Of a stretch of 64,000 bases of DNA, positions 29,261 to 40,932 are shown one piece after another. The DNA is taken from positions 120,968 to 184,967 of the forward strand of contig CAADRB010000008.1 of the NCBI GenBank assembly GCA_900708905.1. Reading direction: 5' to 3'. This DNA comes from Hymenolepis diminuta (Eukaryota > Platyhelminthes > Cestoda > Cyclophyllidea > Hymenolepididae). Positions within the stretch are counted from its first letter, which is position 1. Every line of letters starts with the position of its first letter. Made by a program: the position numbers and the translations under genes. Below the pieces are notes generated by a model. It had not been told where the DNA came from. It was given only the letters and a program-made list of their open reading frames with translations, and ran no database searches.

Positions 29261-31124
29261 TTACTTAAAGCAAAACAAAATAACACATAACATGGAACTA
29301 AAAAGTTGTGAGGAACGTACCTAATGTATCCTTCCTCATATATCTCCCTTCTGTTCTACAAATACATTTTTGAGTCTTATTTGTCTCACAGTCTTATTGC
29401 GCACTTTATATGATCTTCTGCTTGAATGACTTAAACACTAAACAAAGAAGACTTTGTTTTATGTTTTTCTTTTCAGTAATTTATATTTCTTTTGATACGC
29501 AAATATGGACGTATGATGCTGAGACTATGAAATATTATAGCCTTGAGAATTTAATCCTCATTATGCGCAGATGTATGCAAAAAATGCACAAAAGGCTGTT
29601 GAAAGTAGGGCACACATTATGGTTCGAAGAAGTAGCAAAAATGTGGACACTCTTAAGTACTTACATTTAAACCACTCAGCAAAATTGTATGGTCGAAGAA
29701 ATCGACGAATTGTCATAAACTCTGTAATGCATAAGCTGGTAACAATTTAACTTATTGTAATTGAGAGAGATATAGGAACAAAAATGCCTAATCAAGTAAG
29801 ACCAAAGGACTCAGAAAATTAGATAGCGAGGGCTTAATGACATACAGACATTGCAATCTTTTTGACAATTTATGTCAAAACTAAGTCATACTATTATTGC
29901 CCACAGTGACGCTAAAAATTATGTCTAATAAAAGTGGAAAGCTACTGATATGTGTTGACAGAAAGTGCAACAAATTAAAAATGGCGGGTGACTGAAAAAA
30001 TTGGAATCAACGTCAATCAATCTACGAGTATTACAACGAGCACCATTGGAATTTTTCATTCGTAAAGTGCAATATTTACTAAACGAGTACTTTATTTTCC
30101 AGAATTTGAATTCCATGATCCGTTCACTACACTGAAGCATATAAATTTACTTTTAATCAAGAATCGTTCACCACAACACTTCAATTCATTAATTCAGTTT
30201 GTGATAAGAAATTCAAAATAATCTCACATGATTTCCAACAGCTTACAGTCATAATATAGCAGAAAAGAGATATCTAAAAACTATATCTTTTGTAATAAAT
30301 TATGAGTATTCCTTTTTCCATGATAATATTGTATTTAAGCATACGCATCTTAATTTACACCCGATCACTTGAAAGCAGCATGTTCAATTGATAGTTTTAG
30401 GAAGAACCCAATTAGTCATGGTGTGATAACCGAAAAACCTAACAACCTTCATCAAAATAATAAATCAATCTCTTTGTAATTAAAAAAAATGTGGTAAAAT
30501 TTAACACTTCAAATTTTCTTTTAAATTGAATGCACCTCTACTTTTTAAATTTTATTCTAAAGTTTCGTTATTTAAAATTTATTCAGGCTTTTATATTGGA
30601 AATTTAAGCTATTCCAAAATTGCTGAATTCATCAACTGAAAAACTCTTTGCGGTTGTACAGATAATTTCATTATCTATTCTGAATTTTAACGTCAGATTA
30701 AAAGTATCTTCATAATTTCGCACTGATAGATCACGTCCGCCAAAATGAGGTCAAGAGATCGATGATCATAAGCGCACACCAAATGCTATGGGTAACAAAC
30801 AATACTTTCTAAATCTGATTGATAGTAGGAAAAATCGAGTGCAAGTTTCTTTAAAGAGCTACTCCAAGATGTATTTCTAATAATCTCGTGAAGTTTTAAC
30901 GCATTTGTTAATGGGCTCGAACGTTTTTATAAATCCTGACATATACTGAAAAGAAATTCTCACGTTAATGGGTGATGCATGAGAAGTAAATACCTTAAAT
31001 ATAAATAAAAAGATGGAATTTCGGAGGTGTATTTTGATGCGTAGAATTAAGTTAAAAATGAACTAAAATTGAATGCACATACATGATATCCAGGGTATCT
31101 CGAGACGCTTAGAGTTTTGCAACT
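29261..31124. other. AT-rich intergenic DNA
   Basis: I see nothing that can be supported as a gene. The DNA is ordinary AT-rich background leading into the mariner remnant. Confidence 0.5.
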
Positions 31125-31900
31125 AAAACAAATCCGGTAATAACTAATGTATTTTTCATATCAGTAGATCTCGTCCTAGGCACTACTATAAATAATGAAA
31201 TGAAAAGATTCGCTGTTATAGTGTCTGTAAAAGTGAAACATGACAACTTAGAAATCGCAAGATTTCTCAAACCCGCCAAATTTTTCGTTTGCAAAGTTAG
31301 AAAAGAGCTGAATGAAAACAATGCAGATGCATTGGCCGTCACAAGGAGAAGAAAACAGAAGCATTGTCAACGCTCTGCTGACCCACTCAGAAGACCTGAG
31401 TTTGTGAGAAGAGTGCAATGTATGACATGATCATGAAAATCCTGACAAGTCAATGCGCGATATTTTGCCAAAGATCTTCGAATGTCTGAAGGAGCAATGA
31501 GGAATGCTGTTTCCTAAGACCTCGGATACTAATCTCACACGTTCTTAGCCGAGGTTGTCACTTTTAAAAAATTTGAAGCAGTATGAAAAAGTCAATCAAA
31601 GAAATGATAAGTGGCTATGTTGAGGCAGTCCCCACTGAAGTTTCAATTGTTATATATGCGCACGCAGTTTCCAGCAATAATGATGGTTTTCGGTTATGTT
31701 AGCAGTGAATGTTACATCATTACCCCATTTTTTTCACAGAACCAATGCAAAATCAATGCAAATACAGATGCCTATGTGAAGACTCTTCAAACCATTGATT
31801 TAAGGCTGCCTTGGATAGACAGAATAGCCAGTGGAAAACCACTCATATTTACCAACAAGATTCAGTTCCATGCCCTCTTCCACGTTAAACTCCTTCCAGT
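31125..31900 (+). pseudogene. Dead Tc1/mariner transposase, copy 1, 3'-truncated
   Basis: This is the remnant of a cut-and-paste transposon of the IS630/Tc1/mariner superfamily, whose DDE/D transposase excises and integrates the element at TA sites. The open part at 31,200-31,430 starts MKRFAVIVSVKVKHDNLEIA and gives the N-terminal helix-turn-helix DNA-binding region. Downstream pieces in shifting frames match the catalytic half: VNQRND near 31,590, FPAIMMVFGYVSSE near 31,660, PWIDR near 31,805 and QQDSVPC near 31,860, which carries the second catalytic Asp. The stretch holding the first catalytic Asp is missing, and there are several stops and frameshifts, so it cannot be active. It ends abruptly where the left arm of the large inverted repeat begins, and the last catalytic residue is absent. 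The first 580 bp or so are almost identical to the copy at 55,205-55,785. Confidence 0.85.
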
Positions 31901-32409
31901 TGGGTTAAAGTTCGTCGCTGGATTCTGTATTCATTTATGGTAACCTATTCCATTTTCAGGAGAATATTCTGATGATTAGCACAAATCCACTTTGCTCCTT
32001 CTTTCATCAGAGATTTTCCATCAAGTTTGGATGAGCAGCCCTGTAAAAGCTCATACCATTGCTTCTCCTCCCCCAGTTCGCAGCATCTCACCTTTCCCTC
32101 TCCCTTGGTTCGAGACCTTCACTTACTATCCATGAAAGGAAGCACTCCATTCACTACTTAACTGCACAGGAACATCTCACTCCACGACAACCCTCATTTC
32201 CATTCAGGTCTCCACTCTTTGACTATTGCAGGGACCAGTTCTGGATCCCGCCTCCTTTTCTTCCCCTTCTTTCTCCTTCTTTTGTAACACTTTCGTGGAC
32301 ATTCTTTTCTAAATTTCCATTCCCCTCATATCTCTCTTTAAACTGGCCATTGATTCTCCTACTTACCTAACCGTCGGTTTAACATTCTCAGTGATGGCTT
32401 TCTTCTTGA

Positions 32410-33160
32410 TTTGCAGTTTCCTTCGCCACATTATTTCCTTGTGTCCTCCTTTTCCACACAAGTTGTAAATATAAGATTAGTACGAACAAGATCGGACAAA
32501 GTGCACGTTCTGGCAAAGCCACCATTCACTTAGAAGTTACAGAGAGTGGAAACATTCAGAGACAAATTTGCACTAGATACCCGATTGACATCATCGTGTT
32601 CATTAGAGTCCCGCTGATTCATGCCCCTCTAATACATCGTGTCCAAACTTAAGCATTCATTAGCAATATCCTCTAATGGGCTTCTATTACTCCTTTCGAT
32701 CATTCTGTGGATTTGACAAAGGGGTGTCAGTTTGACAAAGTTCTCGAGGAACCCTCAAAACCAGTAGGCAATGGGAGAAGACTCACAGGGATCCAAAGCA
32801 GTATTGAGGTGGCAGACATAGGTCTTCCAGTCCTCACCATGCTCTTTAGTGAGAGAAATATAGTTGAGACATCTTCGCACATCAGAAGACCTTTCACCAA
32901 ACAAATCGGGGGTGGGGGTGGGGTGGGGGAGGAATTGAGACTGTTTCATTGCATTTTAATTCCAACATTCCCCTTCGATAGGCAACACACGTGAACCCTT
33001 CATCTTCGCCAAGTCCCAACCTCCGTAGCAACAGCCGAACTTTTTCATCCTCTGGAACATCTGTGAGACGGTCTCAAAAACATCCTCACATTTTTCAACC
33101 AGTCAAAACATGTTGGAATTTCTTCTGGATCGTAGTGAAATTCATTTGTCTGCACAAGTA
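32410..33160 (-). pseudogene. Decayed gypsy-type gag fragment in left arm
   Basis: This is the mirror of the fragment at 48,848-49,598 in the right arm, read here on the minus strand. It shows the same capsid-like segments (FHYDPEE, DVPEDEKVRLLLRRLG, DLFGERSS, SLTKEHGEDWKTYVC) and the same pair of zinc-knuckle remnants, including NLCGKGGHKE. Every frameshift and stop I could check is shared with the other copy. Gag binds retroelement RNA and assembles the particle, but this piece has no intact frame and no adjacent pol. The LTR retrotransposon at 50,382-54,994 belongs to the same broad class but is a different element. Confidence 0.75.
32908..32932 (+). other. G-quadruplex-prone run in left arm
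   Basis: Four runs of four or five G, separated by single T residues and followed by AGG, match the strictest G-quadruplex pattern. The mirror C-rich copy is at 49,076-49,100. In the old gag reading frame on the other strand this run falls between two capsid blocks. It looks like a local expansion rather than part of a normal gag. Confidence 0.8.
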
Positions 33161-33429
33161 GGTGCAGATAACCAGCATGTGTTTTGGTTAAGGATTACTC
33201 ATTTCTTCACTTTTCATCTTCCATGAAGTTAGAAAGTTGTTCTTGCAACATCGTAGGATTTCCCACTGCTTTTCACCAACAATGCGTTATTTTCCTGTTT
33301 TTACTTCTCAAACAAATTCATTCTTCTTTAAAGTACGTTCAAATTCATCAACATTCGATGAAATTTTCATAACCATTCAAATTCGGCATTTCTTCTACTC
33401 TTTCATCACCAACTTTCATAATGTAAAAA

Positions 33430-34024
33430 NNNNNNNNNNNNNNNNNNNNNNNNNNNNNNNNNNNNNNNNNNNNNNNNNNNNNNNNNNNNNNNNNNNNNNN
33501 NNNNNNNNNNNNNNNNNNNNNNNNNNNNNNNNNNNNNNNNNNNNNNNNNNNNNNNNNNNNNNNNNNNNNNNNNNNNNNNNNNNNNNNNNNNNNNNNNNNN
33601 NNNNNNNNNNNNNNNNNNNNNNNNNNNNNNNNNNNNNNNNNNNNNNNNNNNNNNNNNNNNNNNNNNNNNNNNNNNNNNNNNNNNNNNNNNNNNNNNNNNN
33701 NNNNNNNNNNNNNNNNNNNNNNNNNNNNNNNNNNNNNNNNNNNNNNNNNNNNNNNNNNNNNNNNNNNNNNNNNNNNNNNNNNNNNNNNNNNNNNNNNNNN
33801 NNNNNNNNNNNNNNNNNNNNNNNNNNNNNNNNNNNNNNNNNNNNNNNNNNNNNNNNNNNNNNNNNNNNNNNNNNNNNNNNNNNNNNNNNNNNNNNNNNNN
33901 NNNNNNNNNNNNNNNNNNNNNNNNNNNNNNNNNNNNNNNNNNNNNNNNNNNNNNNNNNNNNNNNNNNNNNNNNNNNNNNNNNNNNNNNNNNNNNNNNNNN
34001 NNNNNNNNNNNNNNNNNNNNNNNN
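33430..34024. other. Assembly gap, 595 N
   Basis: This run of 595 N is flanked by aatgtaaaaa on the left and agagcaatac on the right. Exactly the same flanking bases bound the 234-N gap in the other arm. Open frames that cross this gap are meaningless. Confidence 1.
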
Positions 34025-34164
34025 AGAGCAATACACAACTTGCCTTTTTTTCACCGATTACTTTTGGAGTTCAAACTCGAAATTTGTTAAGTTTAACACA
34101 ATTCATATCTGTTTATTTAAACAATTTGAAGTATAAGCCTTATTTCAGTGATGATCTGATGAGA

Positions 34165-34191
34165 GCATGAAATGCATGAAATGCATGAAAT
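34165..34191. repeat. Three 9-bp tandem units (gcatgaaat)
   Basis: Three perfect head-to-tail copies of gcatgaaat are followed by a partial unit. The mirror copy is at 48,178-48,204. Confidence 0.9.
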
Positions 34192-34324
34192 GAAATGTTT
34201 TCGTGGAAAATGTTTCATGATTTTACATGACTATACCATCTGATTAACTGTATTCATTAAATCAAAAACTCCACTTCATTTAAAAACCGAAGTCGTGAAT
34301 CTGTTGATATACTCGTATGTGTAC

Positions 34325-34353
34325 TGGGGCCTGTGTACTGTCTCCAGGCCCCA
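34325..34353. other. Perfect 9-bp hairpin
   Basis: TGGGGCCTG at 34,325-34,333 pairs with CAGGCCCCA at 34,345-34,353 across an 11-nt loop. It is the strongest short stem noticed in the window and is duplicated at 48,016-48,044. No T-run follows, so it does not look like a Pol III terminator. In the retroelement frame it lies upstream of gag, where a 5' leader would be. Confidence 0.7.
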
Positions 34354-34740
34354 ACATAAACTTATGTCCGTGATATCGAGACCCTGTTGGATGGTTGATT
34401 TAATTCGCGATCGAATCGAATCATGCCAACTCAGTATATCTGTATTTCCCGACAGGCAAGAGCAGGTGGATTCGAGTGGTCATGAAATCTTCAACATCAC
34501 ATATAATTCTAGTGAGAGAAGAATATATTATCTGAATCACTGAAGTCACCAACTTCAAATTGAAAGAAAAAACGTGCGCACCGGATCCGGAGCTGCAAGT
34601 GTAGTTCCGATGACAGAGGCTTTATTTGTTGGGGCAGTAAGAAATTCAAGCAGGTACTGACTTTTAGGCAGAACGGATCTTTCCTTTGGGAGCAGTCGGA
34701 AAAAGCGGAAGATGATGATGCTAAATGCGAATGGGCTTTT

Positions 34741-37700
34741 AAATTGCGATGTATCATTTTGTAGATATTATTCACGCAATACAGAATGCTTTTGTGCTTT
34801 AAGAAGAAAAAAAACATCACATTTTACCAGAAACTCCTTCTTTTTTATTAATTAGCACTAGATCTACTTGTTGAGATTTAGATAACAATAAACGGCTGAC
34901 AGCTAGCACCAGTTCTGAAGCAGAAGACGAAGAGCTGGTTTGGCCAAAATGTTTTGATCAAGCTAAAATGAGAATTCAAGCGGTTAAGTGAGATATAAGG
35001 CGATGGGAGGGCAAAGTAGGAGCAGGTGCATGACAAGAGTGTCTGCCCGTATGTGTCAGTAGAATTACAAAGACAGTTTATTTGTCACTTGGTCAAGGAC
35101 ACGCTCGTAGTTTGAGTGTAGATATACTTTCAGATTAAACGGGGGAGTTATGGAAAAAAGGCGAATCGTTAAACATGTCTTGATATGATGCAAAGGAGTT
35201 TGAGTCATAGGCAAGAAACTGAAGTATTTTCAAAATGGATGCGAATTAGGAGGGTCATCTTCATGCTCTGTGAGAAGGCAATTGAAATTTTGTTTAAAAC
35301 CACACCCTAAATATCAAACGAATTCTAAATATTTCTGTTTCAACTCAGGGGCGTAATTCAGTAATTTCTGTTACATAAAGCAAGTTACAACGATCCCTCT
35401 AGATCAGATTTTGTGTACTTCAAATTATTATCATATATTCATTGTTTAAGACGCCATGATAAGGAATTTTTACAGTCCGTGACATTTCTTTCGAAATACT
35501 GCTTAGAGGGGATACAGTTGTTAAAGTCCCACAAAAGAGGCCTATTTGATACCTTTTTAATAACCTGTGTTAAGCTACGGAACAGTATAATATGCCTTAA
35601 TGAACAACATTCTGCCTTAAAATTCTGCGGATTTTGATGTCTTCTAAGTCATTTAAGCTGTTTTCAAGATTAATGAGTGTTTTGCGTTATTTCTTATGAG
35701 GTTGTACTAAAATTTCCGCAAACCATGCCTTCTCTTAGTGTGCAAAAACTTCCCTGTATAACGGAGACGTATGTCTATTTAAATAAAATTTCAATTGAAT
35801 TTTGTAATTATGCACATCCTTCCAGAATTTCCTCCCCTGATCAAGATTTTGCTCTAAAATGAAGAAATTATATTCGTCGAATGTTCTTCCTCTGCAGTCT
35901 TTCGGTCAGTTATTTAAGAAATGACATTTTAAAATGTACACTGTTACGTTATGACACTTTTAATACTTTACTAATAATGAAGCTGCCTGTTGTATGAACA
36001 ACCTGTAATCTTTTGAGCACTATAAAATATCGATTCTAAAATTGTGAAACCACAAATATTAGCTGCATTTATGTCAGAATAACTGGTGGTTGCCTTTATG
36101 GCTGGTTTATCATCCCATCGAAGTATGAGTCTTCTGAAAAATGTCTGCCTGGAGCTAACGTTATAAAAGTGTCATATATCCTGGATATCTGGAAATTGTC
36201 ATCTAAGCTTATCTCCGACTTTATTTCCAAGAGTATTGTAAGTGCACCAGCAGTACTTAAAGTGGGCAGATTCTTAAATTTATGACTATTGTGAATATCA
36301 CTCTGTCAAAGAAATCTTTTCTCCCTTCAACTTATAGAAATGATGGTATATTTAACTAAGCAGACTGAAGTACTGGCCAGTTATTTTCAAATATATCGGA
36401 CTTGAGCTAGAGATCGAATAATAAATTTTGCTTCATGTTTATGGCTGTAGAAAAGCAAAAATGATCCGGTGGCGCAATCAAATCCTTAATTTAATCAACT
36501 GATCACAAATCTCCGCATGTGGCGGACATGACCTCATCAAGGCAGTAAGCTATGTCCGCTGCGTAATATCGATCAGTCAAAGAATGTCTCCTGCTACTCA
36601 GAGTTTACGGTGTAACTCTTTTTAACTCCTCCCGCTTTATCATTCCTTCTTCTTGAGAGTTTAATTAATTCCAAAGATTGTTTACCTTTGGAAAGTAACG
36701 TTAGCGACGGGTTATAAGGAAGAAGTATGACACTTTTCAAACGAACAATAATATGGCCTAACGTTAAAACCTCAAGTCTAGACTAAATCTTGTATTCGTA
36801 CGATTCAATTCAGCTTCGACTTAATCAGGGAGAAGTACACATTTAATCTAACCGGACAAATTTTAATTGGATACTGACAAAATTTGCAATTTTTATGCAT
36901 TTTTAAAACCCCAGTTGCCTATACATGATCACTAGTTAGCTTGACATCTCTGTAGGAATATTAAATAAACCAATGCAAATTTTGATGAAGTACTGTATCA
37001 AGAAAATCACTGATATAGCTATGTGATATGTGCCTAAAGTGATAGAGATAGAGTTTGACACGTTAACTCAGATGATCGAACACTAGCTTCTGACATTCGG
37101 GTCAGTTTAAAAAAATGCACAGTCATTGTTTGAGTTAAGCATAAGGTTAATTACACTCTTTGTTGAGCTATTTCTTTGCCAGGAGCGTTGAAAGATTTGC
37201 GCTTTCTAATTCTAATTAGTTTGTCTTACAGCCCGCGGTGACCAATCCATAAGTCAGGGCGGCCAAACTACCGATAAAATTTTACTGAAATTGGACGTCA
37301 GGGGGAGGGGCGTGCATATATTTAGCAGAGAAATCGTTAAGAAACGGGAATATCTACGTCAGTTATCGGACCAAATTGAGGTCAGCCAATGTGTCGAAAA
37401 TTAAGGACGAAATAAAATGTAAAATTGGCAGACATTAAAGGAAAGTTTATCATTTATAGTGATCGCCCTTGACTTATTAAATTGGACTAGTAGTAATAAC
37501 TTATTTGCAATTTTTCAAGTAACTTGTCATAATTTTTGTTAGAAATCCAATCTCCGAAATGCCCTGCTGTTTGAAGAATTCCGATAGCAAATTTTGTGGT
37601 CAATATATAACAAAGAAAAATTCTTTCTCGGGTTATTTTTAAATTCTCCTTAAAGCCTTTAAACTTCGAGTTATTAAGGGACAGTAAATCTTCATATTAA

Positions 37701-38640
37701 AATCGCGGTTAAGAAATACTAATGATGGCTTATTTCAGTATGCTTATCAAGGAATAGCAAATTTCTTTGCAGAATTAGAATCGAATTTTGTCTCATAATC
37801 TGTGTAATCCCATCTCAAGCGAATTCACTGAAGTACATTAAAACACGATGTTGTTAATTTTGTATGAATGTGTGATGGAAAAAAGCAGTGCCGTATCAAA
37901 ATTGGAAAAGGTCGGTCATGCGCAAATTCAACGATCAGCAATGGCTGTAAGCGTCCGGTCTTTTAGTTTTGAAATTTTAGAGTAGTGATTTGCCACCAGC
38001 ATAACAGATCTTGAGTCGATTTGTGAAGAAAAACCATCTTGAATCCCTTTGAATCTCGAAAATATGCTTTTGATTGCCAGAAACAATTAATGTGTGTTAT
38101 TATCATAAATAAATAAATAAAAATTTTAAGGCATTTAGAGGGTAGAATGTGCAAACTGAGAGTTATTTTTCTGTATACAAATTGGTTGTATTTGGCAAGT
38201 ATGTAGATTTGGTGTAAATATACAGATAAATATTGTGACGAGATGAATTATCTTCACAATGTTACTTCGTCAATCTTATCATTTCATTTATTTTTGCAAT
38301 ACATTATTGCTTGTACATACGCGCGTAAATTCAGTATACTTGCTAAAGCAGTGATCGACTTGCCTTGAAATCCCATTGGTTACTCGCTTTGTACTTTGTC
38401 TGTATTCTTTAAACGAGTGAATTTCGGAATGTGTGGAAGTGTTCTTTCCCTGCATGCAAACCAAATGCTTTTATTTGTTCCTTTGTTCCTGTTATATTCT
38501 TCTAATTCTGTGTCTGAAAACATGCACTATAACATCTGATTCTAAGCTTCACATCTTTACAATTCCATTTGGCCTGTGCGCATTTACATGCCTGGGCAGA
38601 CTTTATGCTGGTCATGCATGCTTTCTTCTCTTTAAAGTAA
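34741..38640. other. Spacer between the arms, left part
   Basis: No gene was recognised. Open frames such as 35,413-35,637 (74 codons) have no known motif and background composition. A short imperfect region near 36,530 contains an 8-bp inverted pair (GCGGACAT at 36,532, ATGTCCGC at 36,552), which is the only local structure noticed. Confidence 0.5.
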
Positions 38641-39065
38641 ATTGAACACTTATTATTATCTACGTTAGCGCGGAAGTAAAGTCGTCAGTCACAAGATTGT
38701 AGAAAAGTTGAATAAGAAATAACAGTTATCTAGTAGGCTACGGGAGTCTGGTTGAATTATCATCCTTCTAACTTCTTTCGATCCTGACCACACAAGAAGC
38801 CGGAGAAGTTAGGAGAGTTTATTGGGAGAAGACCAAAGACCACGTGAGGAAGAGAGTGTGTGAGTTATAATATGTTTGGTATATTAACAAGAGGGGGGGN
38901 GGGTTATGCACAGATCATTTGGACAGAGCGTCGAAAGTCGTCCTTGGGTTCAAGACTGGTGACGCGCATGACAGCAGGGGGATCGGAGGTCATGTTGGGG
39001 TCTGAACAGGTGATTACGCTGGGTATGACATCAGGGTGTGTATGAGACCATGTGGAGGGTCTTGA
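38640..39065. other. G-rich composition island inside the spacer
   Basis: About 425 bp are clearly less AT-rich than the flanks and purine-rich on the + strand, with gagggggggN at 38,891-38,900 followed by ggg. The N is a single unresolved base inside the G run. An inverted pair CTAACTTC / GAAGTTAG lies near 38,770-38,815. The only open frame (38,860-39,045) crosses the N and encodes nothing I recognise. It could be a remnant of a GC-richer retroelement UTR or LTR. Confidence 0.3.
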
Positions 39066-39243
39066 CATTTAATTACAAGGGAATGACATTTGTATAATCA
39101 TTGGGGTAGTAAATTCAGCAATGGTATTTATTTAAAATTTTTTAACAATTCGATTTTCGTAAGTGGTGCATTAACTGTTTTCTCATGACTTCACTTTCTA
39201 ACCATCAAAGCAAAATTTTAATCCACGGGTTGCTGCTTGAATT

Positions 39244-39294
39244 CATGTCCGCGATATTCAAATCTTGTTGGCCAGTTAATTTAATTGAAGATTT
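39244..39294 (+). repeat. Dispersed motif copy, related to the arms
   Basis: This roughly 45-bp stretch beginning atgtccgcgatat aligns without gaps, at about 75% identity, with 34,364-34,408 in the left arm (atgtccgtgatat). It therefore also matches the mirror in the right arm. Shorter matches to its second half (ggYYRgttRatttaattg) occur at about 10,788-10,815 and 61,785-61,810. This suggests an old interspersed repeat whose sequence was also part of the arm element. Confidence 0.4.
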
Positions 39295-40900
39295 AATAAT
39301 AGTATTTGCATCTTCTTATAGCATTAGGCGGGGAGATGCGAATAGTAAATACATTTAAATAATACAGCATATTCAAGTTTAAGAGTGCTAATCTTTAAGT
39401 ACGAACCTGAACAGTTTTGAAAATTGCTACCGGTTGTTAACGAAATCTTGCAAACATCAAATAAATTATTTACTATATCCTGAAGTGAGTAAAAAAAATT
39501 CAGTATATCTTAAAATTTTGTTAGCTAGTTTAAATTGATGAATTTTAAATTTAAAATTAAGATTTTACCCTATGTTACATGATTTAATTACGGTGAAAAG
39601 AGATGACATCGCCTGCTGCATTGGCATATTTGTAATTTAAGTAAAACCGACGTGGTATACATTTAAACTGGAAAGATGGATCTATTTTTGGCAGCCTTCT
39701 CTTCATCCTTAAGCCAAAAATGAATCAGTTTTTACATTTTACCTAGAAATTAAATAAAATTTTTGTATTTCAGGATTTAAAACTTAATACAACGTTATTG
39801 ATGTTCAGTTTATGTTTTTGCATTATAGAACCTTATTCACTGCTTATCAGTAAAATTTATTTTATTAATCCTTGTAATTAGAATAATATTTTCCACTCAT
39901 ACATACTGTAAGGCATTTTCAACCCCTATCATCGGTAGAGGTGAAGTATCGTGGAGTCCTTCTAGGAGGACAATAGAATACTGTCTCTCTTTCCATTAGC
40001 CGGTAGACATCAGACCCACGTCTTTTCATTTCATATATGCATGCGCTCGTAAGTAATCAAGTAGACACTAGTTCTTTCCAGCCCGTCACCCATGCATGTA
40101 ATAACCCAAACCGATGCTATTTAATTTTGATGACTGGACAAGATCTATTGCTTTTTATGAAGCAATCTCACTGGAAATGTCTGGGATCTTACTAACTCGA
40201 AACCATTCTGGGACCAATGGATCTCTTTGTGGGCCTAGTCCATACATAATTGTTTGGGAATGTTAAACATCCTTTGTTACTAACACTTAATACAAACGAC
40301 CAATGAGCAGTCATATCCTCCCTTTCTGCTTTTTATGGTATTCTTCTGAGTAGACCTTGCTTTCTCTCAGGTTGCTTGCGCGATAATATAATCAAACCTT
40401 CCGAACCATGACTTTACTATCTAGGTTGTTTTCGTCCTGTCCATGTCTACGGTAGAAAGGATTTACCAAAAAATACATTTATTATTCTTGCCCCAGTAAT
40501 GCAAGAAAAAAATTATCATTTTTAATTGTGCGAAGCGGCTGAATTTGGTTAACAAAAAGTCTAATAAGTGATTTAAAAAATGCTGGAAGCAACGTTAAGG
40601 CATTAAAACAGCCCTACTTTATTGATATTCTTTGATGTCCGGGTGTAGAGTAACTACTAAATCGGTAGTCCACGTCCTAAAAATAAAATTTTACGATAAG
40701 CTCTCTAAATTTATCAACGGTCTTTAGTGATTATGACCAGTCCTTTTAATCAAGAAGGATCGGTATTCCAGCTTCAGTTCATTTGTTCTTCCAAGACTTG
40801 AGAAGACAAAATGATCTTATATGATTTTTGGACAGCTCACACTTTTGACAATGCACAAAGTAGATAGTCATAAATTTAATTTAGCGGAGCTAAGTTGTGT

Positions 40901-40932
40901 TCCCTCCTTCCCTCCCCCCCCTCCACTTCCCC
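40901..40932. repeat. Polypyrimidine run, G-quadruplex-prone on the minus strand
   Basis: An unbroken 32-base C/T tract (apart from one A) includes a run of eight or more C. The opposite strand has four G-runs, so it could form a quadruplex or triplex. No gene is adjacent. Confidence 0.8.

Larger units (their letters stand above)
31921..34740 (+). repeat. Left arm of large inverted repeat
   Basis: This segment is the reverse complement of about 47,630-50,088. In the core (31,972-33,429 and 34,025-34,555) I found no mismatch in the stretches compared. Coordinates stay in perfect register (left + right = 82,008 before the N-run and 82,369 after it), so there are no indels. At the outer edge (31,921-31,971) identity drops to about 87%. 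At the inner edge (34,556-34,700) it falls to about 96% and then to nothing. The arm contains the mirror image of a decayed gag fragment, a G-rich run, a 9-bp hairpin and a 9-bp tandem repeat. It joins the mariner copy on its left with no visible target-site duplication. Confidence 0.95.

Noticed and set aside
32059..32370. A 103-codon proline- and serine-rich protein in the arms (mirror at 49,638-49,949)
   Set aside because: It is the antisense of the purine-rich tail that follows the gag zinc knuckles. Its C/T-rich codons explain the apparent open frame.
33237..34136. Open frames of 200-300 codons across the left-arm gap
   Set aside because: Most of the length is N. These frames only appear open because the gap has no stop codons. 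The same holds for those at 48,199-48,771.
36532..36559. An 8-bp inverted pair with a 12-nt loop as a regulatory hairpin
   Set aside because: It is isolated in the spacer with no gene nearby, and such stems are expected a few times per window by chance.
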